Below, piece by piece: positions 11,586 to 25,245 of a DNA stretch of 64,000 nt. Position 1 is the first letter of the stretch. Every line of letters starts with the position of its first letter. The position numbers were made by a program, and so were the translations under genes. Origin of the DNA: Polyporus tsugae (lineage: Eukaryota; Basidiomycota; Agaricomycetes; Polyporales; Polyporaceae); the NCBI GenBank assembly GCA_024305745.1, contig JAHRBS010000012.1:1369001-1433000 (forward strand). Reading direction: 5' to 3'. Below the pieces are notes generated by a model. The model was given only the letters and a program-made list of their open reading frames with translations. It was not told where the DNA came from and ran no database searches.

Positions 11586-12402
11586 CGTGCACATCATGAT
11601 AAGTACTCGGACTTGAAGTGGGCCTTTGGTTCGCTGGCTCTCCTGCTCGCATATAGTTGGTACCTATGCCCGTAGACCTCGGGCGATTGCCCTTCAATCT
11701 TCTTATCGATATCGTTATTTCTAACCCCCTCATTGTCCACCCCCACCTCCGAGAACTCGTGCGTTTTCGCTCAAGAAGTCCTAGTCCCTCCCGCCACGGT
11801 GTTTGCAATTATCCAGCGCCACTGCGGCCGCCTCAGGAGGCGGTGCATGCCGCCCGGCTGGTCCTTCCAGGCCCTTCCGCGCTTAATTCCCCTGCGTCTG
11901 GTCTGTTCCGAGGCTCCGAGTTGTTAACCATTTACCCCGCCGCGATGCTCTTCATTGAAGAGAGGTACGGTAAGTTGCATACATAGAATTACCTTATATA
12001 CACTGACAACGCCCTCAGACACCTTTTGCTGCGATGATAAGTACGAGCTGGAAGCTGCAAGGCGCTAGTATAATCGTTCAACGAAACCTTCAACGTTGGG
12101 AGCTTCGTAATACTACATGTCAGCTCGACGGACTCAGACTCGGCTTCCCGGCTGTTGTCTTCCGCGAGCTAAACACGAGTCTGTGCGGCACGCGCATCGC
12201 TCACGCACAGACGAGAAGCAAGCATCAAAAGTTTCCGCCGTCCGAGTCGGAAGTGTTCTCACAGGCTCCTCGCACATGTCATTTCGATCCGGTCACATAC
12301 GGACCTACATTGCCGACGAGTCACAACTGCTATAAAACATTCTTGCCTTCTTCCTTTCTTGCTCCTCATTGATCACGTACGTACCCGCAGACCCACAACG
12401 TA
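11586..12402 (+). other. Spacer upstream of P450-B
   Basis: No supported gene. A short open stretch from 11657 (PVDLGRLPFNLLIDIV) is reminiscent of a weak F-box-like start but has no continuation I can trust. The last 75 bp form the P450-B promoter with a TATA box. Confidence 0.4.
12331..12338 (+). promoter_or_regulatory. TATA box of P450-B
   Basis: TATAAAAC starts 72 bp upstream of the P450-B start codon and is followed by a pyrimidine-rich stretch (CTTCTTCCTTTCTTGCTCC), a common core-promoter arrangement in fungi. Copies A and C lack a clear TATAAA at this place, so the promoters of the paralogs have diverged. Confidence 0.55.
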
Positions 12403-14877
12403 ATGCCAGCTATAGAGAGTGGTAGTGTTCTCCAGGCGGCGCTGGCTGCTGTCGTCTGCTATGTTTCTTGGTTCTTTCTCCGCCCGTTCATCGTCAGGTC
12501 TTCACTGGACAACATTCCGGGCCCTCCCCGTGACTCATGGTTCAGCGGTACGTTCCTCATCTCGTGCTATATCGACGGAAATGCTTATCATCCACATGCA
12601 GGCAACATGAACCAATATCTCACTCAGGATTGCTGGGAATTCCGAGCTGAACTTGCGCGCAAGTACCCGCGCGTAGTCCTTCTTCATGGGTTGCTTGGGG
12701 TACGTTTGTTTTCTATACAGGATACTGGGTTATCTCGGTTCTGACCACTCGCAGGCGAGATGGATCCAAGTCTGGGATGTTAAGGCGATGCATAACATCT
12801 TCATTAAGGAGCAAGACATCTACGAAGAACCTGTGCAGTACGTCTTCCCCTCGCCGAAAGCACCATACACGTTTCTGACAGCTCCAATATGCAGGGGCCT
12901 CCGTTTGTTGCTCGGTCCTGGGTTATTGGGCACGCTTGGTGAGGCTCTCGACGTTCTGGTTTGCTGCCCACATGAAGCATGAACCCTTTGTGTAGGCAAT
13001 CAGCATAGGCGACAGCGCAAGATGCTCAACCCGGTCTTCTCTGTGAAGCATCTCCGCGAGATGACACCCTTGTTCTACCTGGTCATTCACAAGGCACGTC
13101 TTCCATGACACTATACGCAACTTCTCGGCTTATGCTCATTCCGTACGGCGTGTATAGACTCGTGATGCCATCATGCAACGAGTACGCACCGGTGCGGGCA
13201 CGAAGGACGGCGTCGAGCTCGACATGCTCTCCTGGAGTGGGCGCACAACCCTAGAAGTCCTCGGACAGGCCGGTCTCGGTCACTCATTTGACCCACTCAC
13301 GGAGGATCGGCCCGACGAGTTTGCGACTGCGGTTAAGGAGTTCTTGTGGGTCACTTCCGCACGTCACCGCTGCATTCCCATCCCATGTCTTGCTGACGAT
13401 GTTGGAATTGTAATACAGCCCACAGCTGGTCCGCTCTGTAGTTCTCCGTGTGCTGCTTCCGCACGCAAGCAAGTGCGGGCCTGCGTCCTTCAGGCGCTGG
13501 GTTGTCGAGCAGACTCCGATTGACTATGTACAGCAGCTGAGGCGGATCGTCGACATCATGCATGAGCGGTCCATCAAGATCTTCCACCAGAAGAAAGCCG
13601 CGCTTGAGAGGGGGGACGACGCGCTCAAGCACCAAATTGGCGAAGGCCGTGATATCATGAGCATCCTGCGTGAGTCAACCCTTTGCCCGTACGTGCGCTC
13701 TGGCTCCGTCAGCGACTGAGCTTCTGACAGTTCGAGAGAACATGCTTGCGTCGGAGGATGACAAGCTCCCAGACGACGAACTCATCGGGCAGGTCTCGTA
13801 AGTCTTGCGGTGACTGGTCCAAGTCGAGCCATATTCTGAGCGTATCATCAGGACGATGATCCTTGCAGGAATGGATACCACCGCAAACTCGCTGGCGCGC
13901 GTTCTACAACTCCTCGCAGACCGCCCGGATGTGCAAGACAAGCTGCGTCAGGAAATCCTCCAGGCTGTCGAGGCCGACGGCGACGGCGACACGCTGGATT
14001 ACGACAAGATCATGGAGCTTCCCTACCTCGAGGCCGTCTGCCGCGAAACCCTTCGAGTGTGAGTGAGCCGTGCATCGCGGTGACTCGTGGCTGGTGAACT
14101 GACACTGCGCGTCCCACCAGATACCCTGGGGTGACTACTCTGTTCCGCATGTAAGTAGTAGCGTGTCATTATCTTGTCCTTCTTCTGACAATGGCTCCAT
14201 GTTACAGCACGATGAAGGATGTGATTCTCCCGCTCTCCGAACCGATCCCTATGCGGGATGGGACACTTGTGAACGCAATTCCGATACCCAAAGGGACGAG
14301 GGTGATCCCAAACGTTGGCGCTTCGAACATCGACCCAGCTCTCTGGGGGCCCGACGCCCACGTGTGGCGGCCTGAACGCTGGCTCGAGCCGCTCCCCCAT
14401 GCAGTGGAAGAAGCGCACGTCCCGGGCGTGTATTCCCATATGTGCGCCAACCTAACCATCTCTATGCCGACGCGCATACTAATGTTTGTAACGTGACCAT
14501 AAGGATGACGTTCATTGGCGGCAACAAGGCGTGCATGTAAGTCATCTCGGGCTTGTGTCTCTGGATGCAGTCCCAGTGCTCACATCTACTGTCCGCGTTC
14601 CTCCCAGCGGTTTCAAATTTGCACAGGTCGAAATGAGTAAGTCCGAGGCCGAGCGGCTGCGGTCCTCTCGCTGCCGCGAACCTGATGATGTGAAGCGCCT
14701 TGCTGACGCTCCATCGCCTTCACAGAGACGGTTCTTCTTATCCTCCTTCAGCACTTCGAGTTCAAGCCGTCCGGAAAACGCATTGTATGGAACTTCGCTG
14801 GTGTGCAGTACCCCACCATCGGTGAGGTAGGATCTGACGCAGCGTTGCCCCTCATCGTCTCCGCGCTGCGCTCGTGA
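12403..14877 (+). CDS. Cytochrome P450 (copy B, diverged tandem paralog)
   Basis: Paralog of P450-A with the same exon plan. Seen: N-terminal anchor after MPAIESGSVLQAALAA, hinge NIPGPPRDSW, I-helix AGMDTT (near 13866), K-helix ETLR, WRPERWLEP, and FIGGNKACI-GFKFAQVEM split by an intron near 14537. The exon following KEF differs in sequence from copies A and C for about 50 nt (FPQLVRSVVLRVLLPHASK) but has the same length and frame, so it is not damaged. The acceptor lost in copy A is intact here (CACCAG at 14115-14120). The GC-donor intron is present (13094-13157). The stop is TGA at 14875-14877. The enzyme is expected to be an ER-anchored monooxygenase using NADPH-P450 reductase; its substrate cannot be told from sequence. 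Confidence 0.88.
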
Positions 14878-15854
14878 GTGTGAACGAAGGCCCGGCCCTG
14901 CAGGGATACTTTGCGGTACTCGCAAAGCGATCTTCTTGGGTGGAACCTGGACTATCTGCTTGGTAGATGGCCGAATTCTGTTCAACCTTGTACCTCCACT
15001 CAGTTGGTTTTTTGTTTTATTTGTATTTTCTTCCAATTACATATTCGATCTAATCTTGGGTTCGATGCTTAGAGGATAGTACCAGGTGCCAAATATGTAC
15101 AGCATTAATGTGGAGGCATGATACCGTCCTAGCATGGCAGACCCGATCTCGCGTTGTTTCTTGTTTCGGCTGCTCGAACGAGGTAAATGTAGCACACGGG
15201 ACCATTGACACCCCCGGATTCGAAAGGTATCTCTGGTTACAGGGCATGTTGGAACTGACTTAGGGATTTGGGTCCTTATCGGGGGCATTAGATGAGTCTT
15301 AGCGCCGACACCGTCAATGTAGCCTATCTGTACCCGGAAACAAGCATCATGGAGGGCGAAGCCTAAACTACAACATGCTGACTGTGCTTGCATTTCTATG
15401 GGTTTGACTTGGGGGGGTTCTGATACAGCTTTACGTTGCAATAAATATTTGTGGACAGGACTGCCCTATAGGCTATGGGCTTGGCGGTCTTGCAACCAAT
15501 TACCTAGACGCCCATAAGTGGATGATGCACAGATCCGTATCTCGATCGTATCAGCTCTGAGCTCGAGGCTCTGAGCCCAGTCACCTCAAGCTCAAGGCTC
15601 ACGGAACCTTCAGGCTTCAGCTTCAGCCCTCACACCGCTGAACAATGAACACCCAAAACCAATTTCAGATCGCCATCCCGCCAGCGTTATATCGGGGATT
15701 CAAGACGAAACTCATGACATTGAACGCATGCGCATTATATACAAGATAGGTCTGCTGACAAACGCACTCAGACTGACAATCAGACCACCGCGGCGGCGTC
15801 ACCAAGCATGCGCACCTACCGCTCAGAACATACGGTCCCTGCACAACCACAACT
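14878..15854. other. Spacer downstream of P450-B
   Basis: No gene supported. Holds the P450-B 3' region, a T-rich stretch near 15005-15035, and a low-complexity CTCAAGGCTC/TTCAGGCTTCAGCTTCAG stretch near 15560-15630. Confidence 0.5.
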
Positions 15855-16859
15855 ATGTCATCATCGCCCAAGCCATTCCGCATCGCCGTCCTCCTCTGCG
15901 ACACACCAATCGCGCCGATACTGACCGCGCAAGGCGATTACGGCGAGATCTTCCGCGCGTTGTTCCGCAAGTCCCTCGAAGCCATTCAGCCCAAGTCTCC
16001 GTCGGAATTCGACCTAGTCTTCGTCGTCGACGCGTTCGATGTCCGGAATAAGCTCGAGTACCCGGAAGACGTGGACCTGTACGATTCCGTGCTCCTCACC
16101 GGGTCTGGTGCGTGTCTCTACTCTTCTCTAATCTTACGAGGCTAACCAAGTGGACATCACAGCGGCATCGGCGTACGAGGATATCCCATGGATAAACCGA
16201 CTTGTCGACTACACAAAGTATGTTGCAGAAGAGAAGCCCAAGATCCGCCTCATCGGTCAGTGCATTTGCAGCGGCTTTCGGGACACATTGCTACATACAT
16301 GTGATATATTGCAGGTATATGTTTTGGGCATCAAGTCATCGCCCGCGCTATGGGCGGCGAGTGCGTGCCCAACGGGGGTAGATGGGAGGTAGGGACTACG
16401 CCGGTGCAATTGACAGAAACGGGAAAGAAACTCTTCGGCGTACCTGAGCTCGTGAGTCTGGCATATGCGATGACAATGACGACGATCTCCCTAGTCTGAC
16501 ACTTCGCGCCCTCTCCGCAGAACATCCAACAAATGCACCGCGACCACGTCCCCGCAGTCCCGGCCGCATTCCACCTCCTCGGCGCGACGTCGATAACACC
16601 CAATCAAGGGATGGTCAAGCTCTATCCTGGGGCGTCTCCCGAGTCGGTGTGTCCGGCGGATGTCCAGGTCTTCTGCGTTCAAGGCCATCCAGAGTTCGAC
16701 CAGTTCATCGTGGACGAGATCGTGAAGGTGCGGTCGTCGACAGGGGCGATGAGCCAGGACGTCGTGCAGGACGTCGCGCAGAGACAAGACTGGAGGAATG
16801 ATGGCGTCGGCGTGATTGGGAGGACGCTCTGGGAGATCTTGCGCGCATCACGGGCCTGA
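15855..16859 (+). CDS. Class I glutamine amidotransferase-like protein
   Basis: Spliced product begins MSSSPKPFRIAVLLCDTP and is about 260 residues, the size of stand-alone class I glutamine amidotransferase-like proteins (the GMP-synthase-like group that includes yeast YLR126C). The nucleophile elbow is formed across an intron: LIG joins ICFGHQVIARAMGG, giving G-I-C-F-G-H-Q with the catalytic cysteine near 16322-16324. The histidine/glutamate pair is in FCVQGHPEF near 16680. All three catalytic residues are therefore present. Known relatives include amidotransferases and gamma-glutamyl peptide hydrolases, so activity on glutamine is likely but the acceptor or partner is unknown. Three introns of about 55 bp. 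The stop is TGA at 16857-16859. The gene stands alone between P450-B and the kinase. Confidence 0.85.
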
Positions 16860-17691
16860 GGTGCACTGGTCCAATGTGTTTGCAAGGGGTGCTTACAAGG
16901 GCAGAAACATACACGGACGGCGCCGGATCATTGACGTCGTGGCAAGATGTGATTGGTGATTGCTGCAGGACGTATGCGTAGGTAGCTTTTGATCTGTACT
17001 TAGACAAACTTATAAGGAGGAGGTAGCTGGACGGCGCGAGAAACTTACGACTCGACGAGATGGATGCGGGACCGCCGCACTAAATAGCTGCGGATTTATC
17101 AAGTATTGATGGGTGCATTCACAAGCCCGGGATACCCATATACCACCCTATGCACATGGATCCGACAGCTGAAACGAGATAAGTAGCTTCAGGCGTACAT
17201 TGGCTCTAGTGCTGCGGGGTGGTTGCCGTCGAGACGTGATAGACTGAGGGCTGTCCTCGGTACTTACTTGCATGGATTTGGGTTCGATCCAGACAGCCAG
17301 ACAAGTGAAGCGAGACGGAAGAACGAGTAAGACGGTGGTTGGAGTTTAAGCCTTTTGGAGACGATGGGGTGACCGGTGTGGATCGGAAGATGATGAAAGC
17401 GGCTGTTGGACCGAACACGGTTCCAGAACAGGAGGGATGCTGTTGTGCGTGTATGCATTGGACTGGCCGAGACGTGCAGGTGACTAGGAGAACGGGAGCG
17501 ATAAGATCAGAGTGGGGAGGTCGAGGGGAGGAGAGGGAGGTCGAGGGGAGGTCGGAGAAGAGACGGCGTGGAGTGGAATTATTTGGAGTGCACAAAGAGC
17601 CCGGCATCGCTCGTTGATCTCTCCCATCCGGCGCTCATTAATACCCTCCTTCTCCTGCGCATCTCAGCGCCCCCCCTCCTCATCCCCAACC
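16860..17691. other. Spacer / Sch9-like kinase promoter region
   Basis: No gene supported. The last 80 bp before the kinase start are strongly C/T-rich (CTCCCATCC to CCCCCCCTCCTCATCC), as often seen just upstream of well-expressed fungal genes. A purine-rich GGAGGTCGAGGGGAGG repeat lies at about 17515-17550. Confidence 0.45.
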
Positions 17692-20138
<2,447 letters not shown>

Positions 20139-20724
20139 CCCCTCGTGAACCAGTCACCGTTCTTCCTAGCATTCTCCATTACTCGGGTTCCCCCCCGGAT
20201 TGGAAGCGCACACCTGCCTGAGCCGCAGCTTACCTCTACTGGGATGTTTTGACATTTCCCGCTTGGGACTGATAACCGTCTCCGTTTCATATCGTGCTAG
20301 TAGCACCCCTTCGGTATTCGATGAACTCCCACCTTTGTTCTTACCCCTCCCCCCATTTCGCTTCGCCCCCTCCGTCTCTTCCCCATCTTGTCCAGAATAC
20401 ACTGTTGTGGATCATTTTTGGTCGCCCCATTCGCATTCCAATACACGTACACCCATGGACGCTGCCCCGCCCCCAAAATGTATCGTTGGTCGCTCTCGTC
20501 TCTTCCGTCTAAGCGCTCCGTACCCGTCCCCATGTCCAATCCTACATACATCGCTGCGTCTGATGTTGTGTCGTTACAGTTCTTTGTTGTTGTATTGTTG
20601 TGTACTGCGAATGTATCCCCCCCCCCCCCTCCCTTGCTTGTTAGATCGTTGCGACGTATCTATTAGTTTTAGGCTCACCTTGGTACGTGGACCACTCGTG
20701 CGGTTTCTCGGGAAAGGAGTCCAT
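20139..20724. other. Convergent intergenic region with C13 homopolymer
   Basis: 3' regions of the Sch9-like kinase (+) and the HET protein (-). Contains pyrimidine-rich sequence and an uninterrupted run of 13 C at about 20617-20629, a likely length-variable site. No gene supported. Confidence 0.55.
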
Positions 20725-22996
20725 TTAATGTCTGACGTCCACCTCGGAGACAATGTCGGTAAAGTCGTCGGACACTGTGAAGGACGGCGCGTGGTTGCTC
20801 TTCTCGTCGGAACGGGAAGGGTCGGTTGAAGGCGCTCCGCGGGGGTCGACCAGGTTTCCCGCAAGGCGGAGGTTCACGATGTAGACGTGGGCTGCAGAGC
20901 TGCGATGGCACCGCTCCCAGCGCTGGAAGTCGATTTCAACGACGGACGACGCGCATTCAAACGTAAGGCTGGACGTCGGCTCTTGGGAAAGGTGGGCGCG
21001 GCCCTTGGAGCACGTGTGGGGGGCCCGCGGTCGGAGCTCCGTTGGTTCGTCGGACACCACGACGAGGGGCGTGGACGGGGTGGAGGAGGGAGTCGCGTTT
21101 GCCAGCGTCTTTGAATTGGGGGTGAACTGGGGAAGCGCAGGGCGCCTTGGGGCCTTCCGGCCGAGGAACGAGAGGCGCGAAGACAGGAGTCCAGACAGAC
21201 GCGTCTTCCATAGGCGAAGTCCCTGCTCTCCGGCGTGCACGTGGGATGGGCGGGCTCTCTCGGTCACTATCCGGACAGAGAACCATATCATCTGCTTGCC
21301 CTCGCTCGGGCCAGAAGGGTTCGGGCCGCCGACGGGGCAGTCGCACGTCAGGCCCACAACGAAGAGGATGGTGGTACGCGGTCCTGAGCCCAAGGCCCAT
21401 CGACTGGAACCTGTCCCGCGACCAGCGTCGCCGTCGACTCTGGTCGAGAAGGAGAGGATGACCATCTCGCTGCCGTCCCACGCCCACAGCGCATTGACCA
21501 TCAGTCCGTCGTTGTCCCGCGCGAACGAGTCCTCGGTCCTCATAAAGAAGCCCTTCGCTTGGAGACTCTCGATCAGGCGGTGCGGGAGGAAGAAGGCGTA
21601 GCGGACGATGTCGGATAGACCGCCGGTGTACTTCGAGGTCTCCAAGGCGATGGATTGTGCGGATGGGCCAGCAGCAGGATGGCGGTCGAAGGGCTGCAAG
21701 ACGATGTCGGTCACCAGGATACGACTCGCATGTGCTACGATGTCGGCCAGGGGGAGGAAAACCTTGCGGAAATGGAGCACCTCGTCAGGGTGGTGAGGGA
21801 GGTAGACGTCGGTGCCAACAAAGTATCGTTTGGTGGTATGGGGCTGGTGACGGAGTAGGAGAGCAGCAAAGGCGCCGCGTTCATTCCGGCACGCCAAGAT
21901 TGCGAGGAACCTGGCTTGAGACGGGTCGTTGGTTTTCAATGGTATGAGCGGAACCGCTGCTCGGACGCCGTAGCTTGTGAGGCGATATTCCAGGAGGGCA
22001 AGTGACTCGATGTTGAGCACACTTGCCAGCTCGTCATGCGGAGTATATGTGCATGCCGCGCAGACCAAGAATGCCGCTGGCGAAGATGCGAGAAGCCCTC
22101 GAGGAGGTGGATGTCCTAGGCCGTCTTCAACGATCTCCGGCAGGACCAAGTCACCCGCAAAAGGGTTCCATCGAGAGTAAGGAGTCTGGCCCCAAGCAAA
22201 GATGGTCTGGTCCGGGGATCGCTTCAAAAGCTCCTCTTGGAGGCGGAAGAAGGCGTTTTCTCCCTCTCCGTAGATGGTGGTCATATGGACGCCGAAAATG
22301 CCCATGAGCGAGTACGCGCGGTCTTCGACGCGAGTGGTCTGTCGTTTGGCGGCCCATGACATTCGACGGGCAATGCTCACCTACAGACATTGATAAGTAT
22401 GATGAGCTCATAGAGGATAAGAATGCCCTGCTCACTTGATCAAGAGGGCACTTGTGTAACAGAACGTCAAGGTCGATACCCGTGACCTTCTCGATCGCAG
22501 AGGCTAAGCTCTGTCTAGTACCGATGATGCGCCAGTTAGAAGTCAAGAAAACGACGTAAACCGGCGCGACTAGCTCCTGCAACGTCCATCCACGAGTGAA
22601 CCACTTGCTCTTTGAGAACGCCTGAGAGGTCGGGGGGTCGTCGATGATGTCGTCATCGTGAACGTCGTGCAGATATGCGTAGCACATTCCCGCTTGAGCG
22701 TACCACGCATACATGGAGTTGATAGCCTCGGACAGCTCGGCACTACTGGTCTTGTCGATGCAGCAGGTGTCGATCCAAAGCCAGTTGAAACCATCCCCGA
22801 GCGCGGTTATGCAGCAATGGAGGATCTTATCGGAAACGAGAGAGCGGGGGTTGGTCCCGGGCCCAGAGTCGAGAGGCCGGATGTCCTGGAAAGACTGCTC
22901 CCTGTTCGACCAGACGTGTGAGAGTATTGCATACTGGACCGCAGACGCGTCCTGGAACTCGTGAAGTCTTGCGGTCTTCGTATCCAGCAGCCACAT
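20725..22996 (-). CDS. HET-domain (vegetative incompatibility-type) protein
   Basis: Two exons (22996-22436 and 22380-20725, 55-nt intron, in frame) give 738 residues. The N-terminus MWLLDTKTARLHEF followed by YAILSHVW, WLWIDTCCIDK, and GWTLQELVAP are the classical HET-domain motifs; this domain is thought to act as a TIR-related cell-death effector in fungal allorecognition. RAYSLMGIFGVHMTTIYGEG follows, typical of the basidiomycete HET family. The long C-terminal half (about residues 260-738) is not recognised and ends in a Ser/Thr/Pro-rich stretch plus a C-terminal beta-rich part. No NACHT/WD repeats are present. An upstream in-frame start at 23041 is possible but the chosen ATG fits the family. 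The gene is divergent from the GNAT-Mss4 gene. Confidence 0.88.
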
Positions 22997-23298
22997 GGCA
23001 TCTTCATCCTCTTTGAGCAATGGCAATGAGAACTGGAACAATGTTTTGACAGTACATGTACATACCGTGACAGGCTGCAGCTTTTATGTTGTGATTGTTC
23101 GTCGATGTGACGGCGTTTGCCCGTCGGGGGCACTGAAATCAGCTGGGAAAGAGTTGGATTGAACGCGGCGTCGGCGTCTCCCGGAAGGGCGTTGTGACTG
23201 TGCGCATGTCACGGCTGGACAAAGATTAGATCTGGTTTTTTCCTCCAACTTGAAGCATCTTTTGGTTGCTACGTCGGATGGCCAGGCAAGACCACAAC
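22997..23298. promoter_or_regulatory. Short bidirectional promoter (HET gene / GNAT-Mss4 gene)
   Basis: Only 302 bp separate the two divergent start codons (22996 on minus, 23299 on plus), so both genes must share this control region. No TATA box is evident. Confidence 0.5.
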
Positions 23299-24745
23299 AT
23301 GTCGATCTTCTACGATCTTGTTGGCCCAGATGAACTTGAAGATGCTCACAAAATAGAATCTCAAGGTATCCACCAACGACCCTTCGCAAAGGGTTGATCA
23401 TTTGAACTTGACTACTGTATACCCTTGTAGGCTATCCGGAAGACGAGGCAGGCAGCCTTGAAACCTTCCAGTAGTGTTTTCTAGTCCGCATGTGCAGAAT
23501 GAGAGCTGACTTCTTCTGCTCGGAAGATATCGACAGTCCCAAGCACCGGAGCTCTTTTTGGGTGCCTATGTGCCCACAGAGTCGGGGCGAAAGCTCGTCG
23601 GCTATGTCTGCTCGACCCTTTCGTCCGACACGACCCTGACGCACGCTTCCATGTCCAAACACGTCCCGGACTCTTCCTCTGTCTGCATCCACTCAGTCTG
23701 CGTCGCCCTCGAGCACCGCCGGCAGAAGCTCGGGCTCGGGCTCGTCAAAGAATATATCTCGCGACTATCCTCCGATAATGACTCGGGGCCTTACGCGCGC
23801 ATCTTGCTCATCGCTCATGAGGAACTGCGGAGCTTCTATCAGCAGGCCGGCTTTGAGTGGGTCGGTCAGAGCGCGGTCGTGCACGGTGCCAGGCCGTGGT
23901 TCGAAATGCGGAAGGTGCTGAAACCCGAACCTGAGATTCTCCAACCACCAGGCTCCGGCTCTCTCTCAATCTCCGGATCGACTGAAGGTGACTCCATCGC
24001 TCCTGTTCCTGCCCGCACGCCACGCAAACTTTTCACTGACAAAAATCTCTCGTCCGGCATAGGGTCCTCCGAGCCCGCCTCCTTGGCCCCACCCGCGCAA
24101 ACGCAGTCCGTCCCGCCAGGCCTCTGGGAAGCGCTGCAACGCGAATCCTCCCGCGCGCGCCCCGTCGCGCGTCTCCTCGCCTCGTTCCCCAACGCAGTGC
24201 AAGACGTCATCGATATCTCCGACATTGCAGGAGACGCCGCGCAGGGTCCCCCCTCGAACAAATACGAACTCCTCTGCCCTCGGGCCGGCTGCGGCAGCGT
24301 CATCCTCACGGCGGGCGTCGCGAGCTGGGTCGAGAGCGCGAGCGTCCAGCTCGAGCCGCAAGGCACCGTCGGACACGCACTCCCCGCGGCATTGTGCGCG
24401 CTCCCGGAGCCGCCCGCTACGGCGCAGTGGTGGCTCGTGCGGGGGAGCGCGATGGTCTTCGAGAACATTGGGTTTTCGCGGCCGGTGCAAGGGACAGGTG
24501 AGCGCGCTTCGGCGATCTGGTGGGTTGGTTGAAGACGATTGTTTTTGACGATCCGCTCTGTTTCCGCCCCTCGAATCGACGTGCCCTGTATCTGTATCTC
24601 GTGCCCCGCGACAATGCTAGCCCCGAGCGGAAAACGGATGAAGTTGCTTGCTTGCGCCGAGTGCGATCTCGGGCCGTTGGGTTGGTGCGAAGAAGGCCGG
24701 ACCGAGTTCTGGCTGGCGTGTAATCGGGTCGGATATCGGGTTTGA
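23299..24745 (+). CDS. GNAT acetyltransferase fused to an Mss4/Dss4-like domain
   Basis: Start at 23299 gives MSIFYDLVGPDELEDAHKIE, joined by two short introns to GYPEDEAGSLETF and YRQSQAPELFLGAYV, a GNAT fold of the AANAT (serotonin N-acetyltransferase) type; the acetyl-CoA loop is RRQKLGLGL and a QQAGF strand follows. After a Ser/Pro-rich linker, the C-terminal part reads as Mss4/Dss4: YELLCPRAGCGSVIL (first zinc cysteines), FENIGFSRPV, and after a last intron KRMKLLACAECDLGPLGW (second cysteine pair) and EFWLACNRVGY. Mss4 proteins bind zinc and act as chaperones/weak exchange factors for secretory Rab GTPases. The frame is continuous across the linker in one large exon, so this is a genuine single gene of about 400 residues. 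Stop at 24743-24745. Confidence 0.85.
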
Positions 24746-25245
24746 ACCAGGGGGAGAAGGGTTGACGTTGAGGGATGACAATTGGATGTCAAAGAGAGAT
24801 TCGTGGACGGCTGTAAAACTGATTAGTAGCCGAGAGGTGCGTTCCGTGTACAAGCTGTGCTGTGCGTGTATGTTCGGAAATTGAAATGCCAGAGATCGGC
24901 TCTTACGAAATGGGATTGACACGAGCTCCTAGATCTGGAAGGCTGATTGTGACATTTATCGCAACGCTGTCCGAGCCTCCTGCTCGGATGCCGGCGAAGA
25001 TGGAGACTGACCCCGGTACGAGTGGGAAATGTCGTTATCCGGATGTCAACTCGAACGCCAGGGATGATTCATGTGGAGTTAATGGACAGGAGTATGGGTC
25101 AAGCGAAAGCAATGCGGATGGATATTGGGTTGACAAATGCTGTTACATGTCCGAGTCCGATGGAGGAAGCAAAGAAACACAGAGCACGGCACCCGGAAAC
25201 GCATAGAGCCTCAGCATGCGCGAACGGCCGGTCGGAGTGACGACA
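24746..25245. other. Spacer, convergent 3' regions
   Basis: Lies between the stop codons of the GNAT-Mss4 gene (+) and the SNARE gene (-). No coding signal I can support. Confidence 0.5.

Noticed and set aside
11657..11986. Possible small gene starting MVPMPVDLGRLPFNLLIDIV
   Set aside because: No recognisable continuation or domain and no conserved splice pattern; treated as spacer.
13350..13500. Apparent disruption of P450-B where its exon differs from copies A and C
   Set aside because: The divergent ~50 nt keep the same length and frame with intact splice sites (PQLVRSVVLRVLLPHASK), so the exon is coding and merely diverged.
12403..14877. Complete secondary-metabolite gene cluster around the P450s
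   Set aside because: No polyketide synthase, NRPS or terpene synthase backbone gene is present in the window; P450s, regulator and exporter alone do not make a cluster.
17270..17300. Possible tRNA B box (GGGTTCGATCCAG)
   Set aside because: No matching A box or acceptor-stem pairing was found at the right distances on either side.
22023..24800. Long antisense frames opposite the HET and GNAT-Mss4 genes
   Set aside because: They mirror high-GC coding sequence and contain no domain; the sense products are recognisable families.
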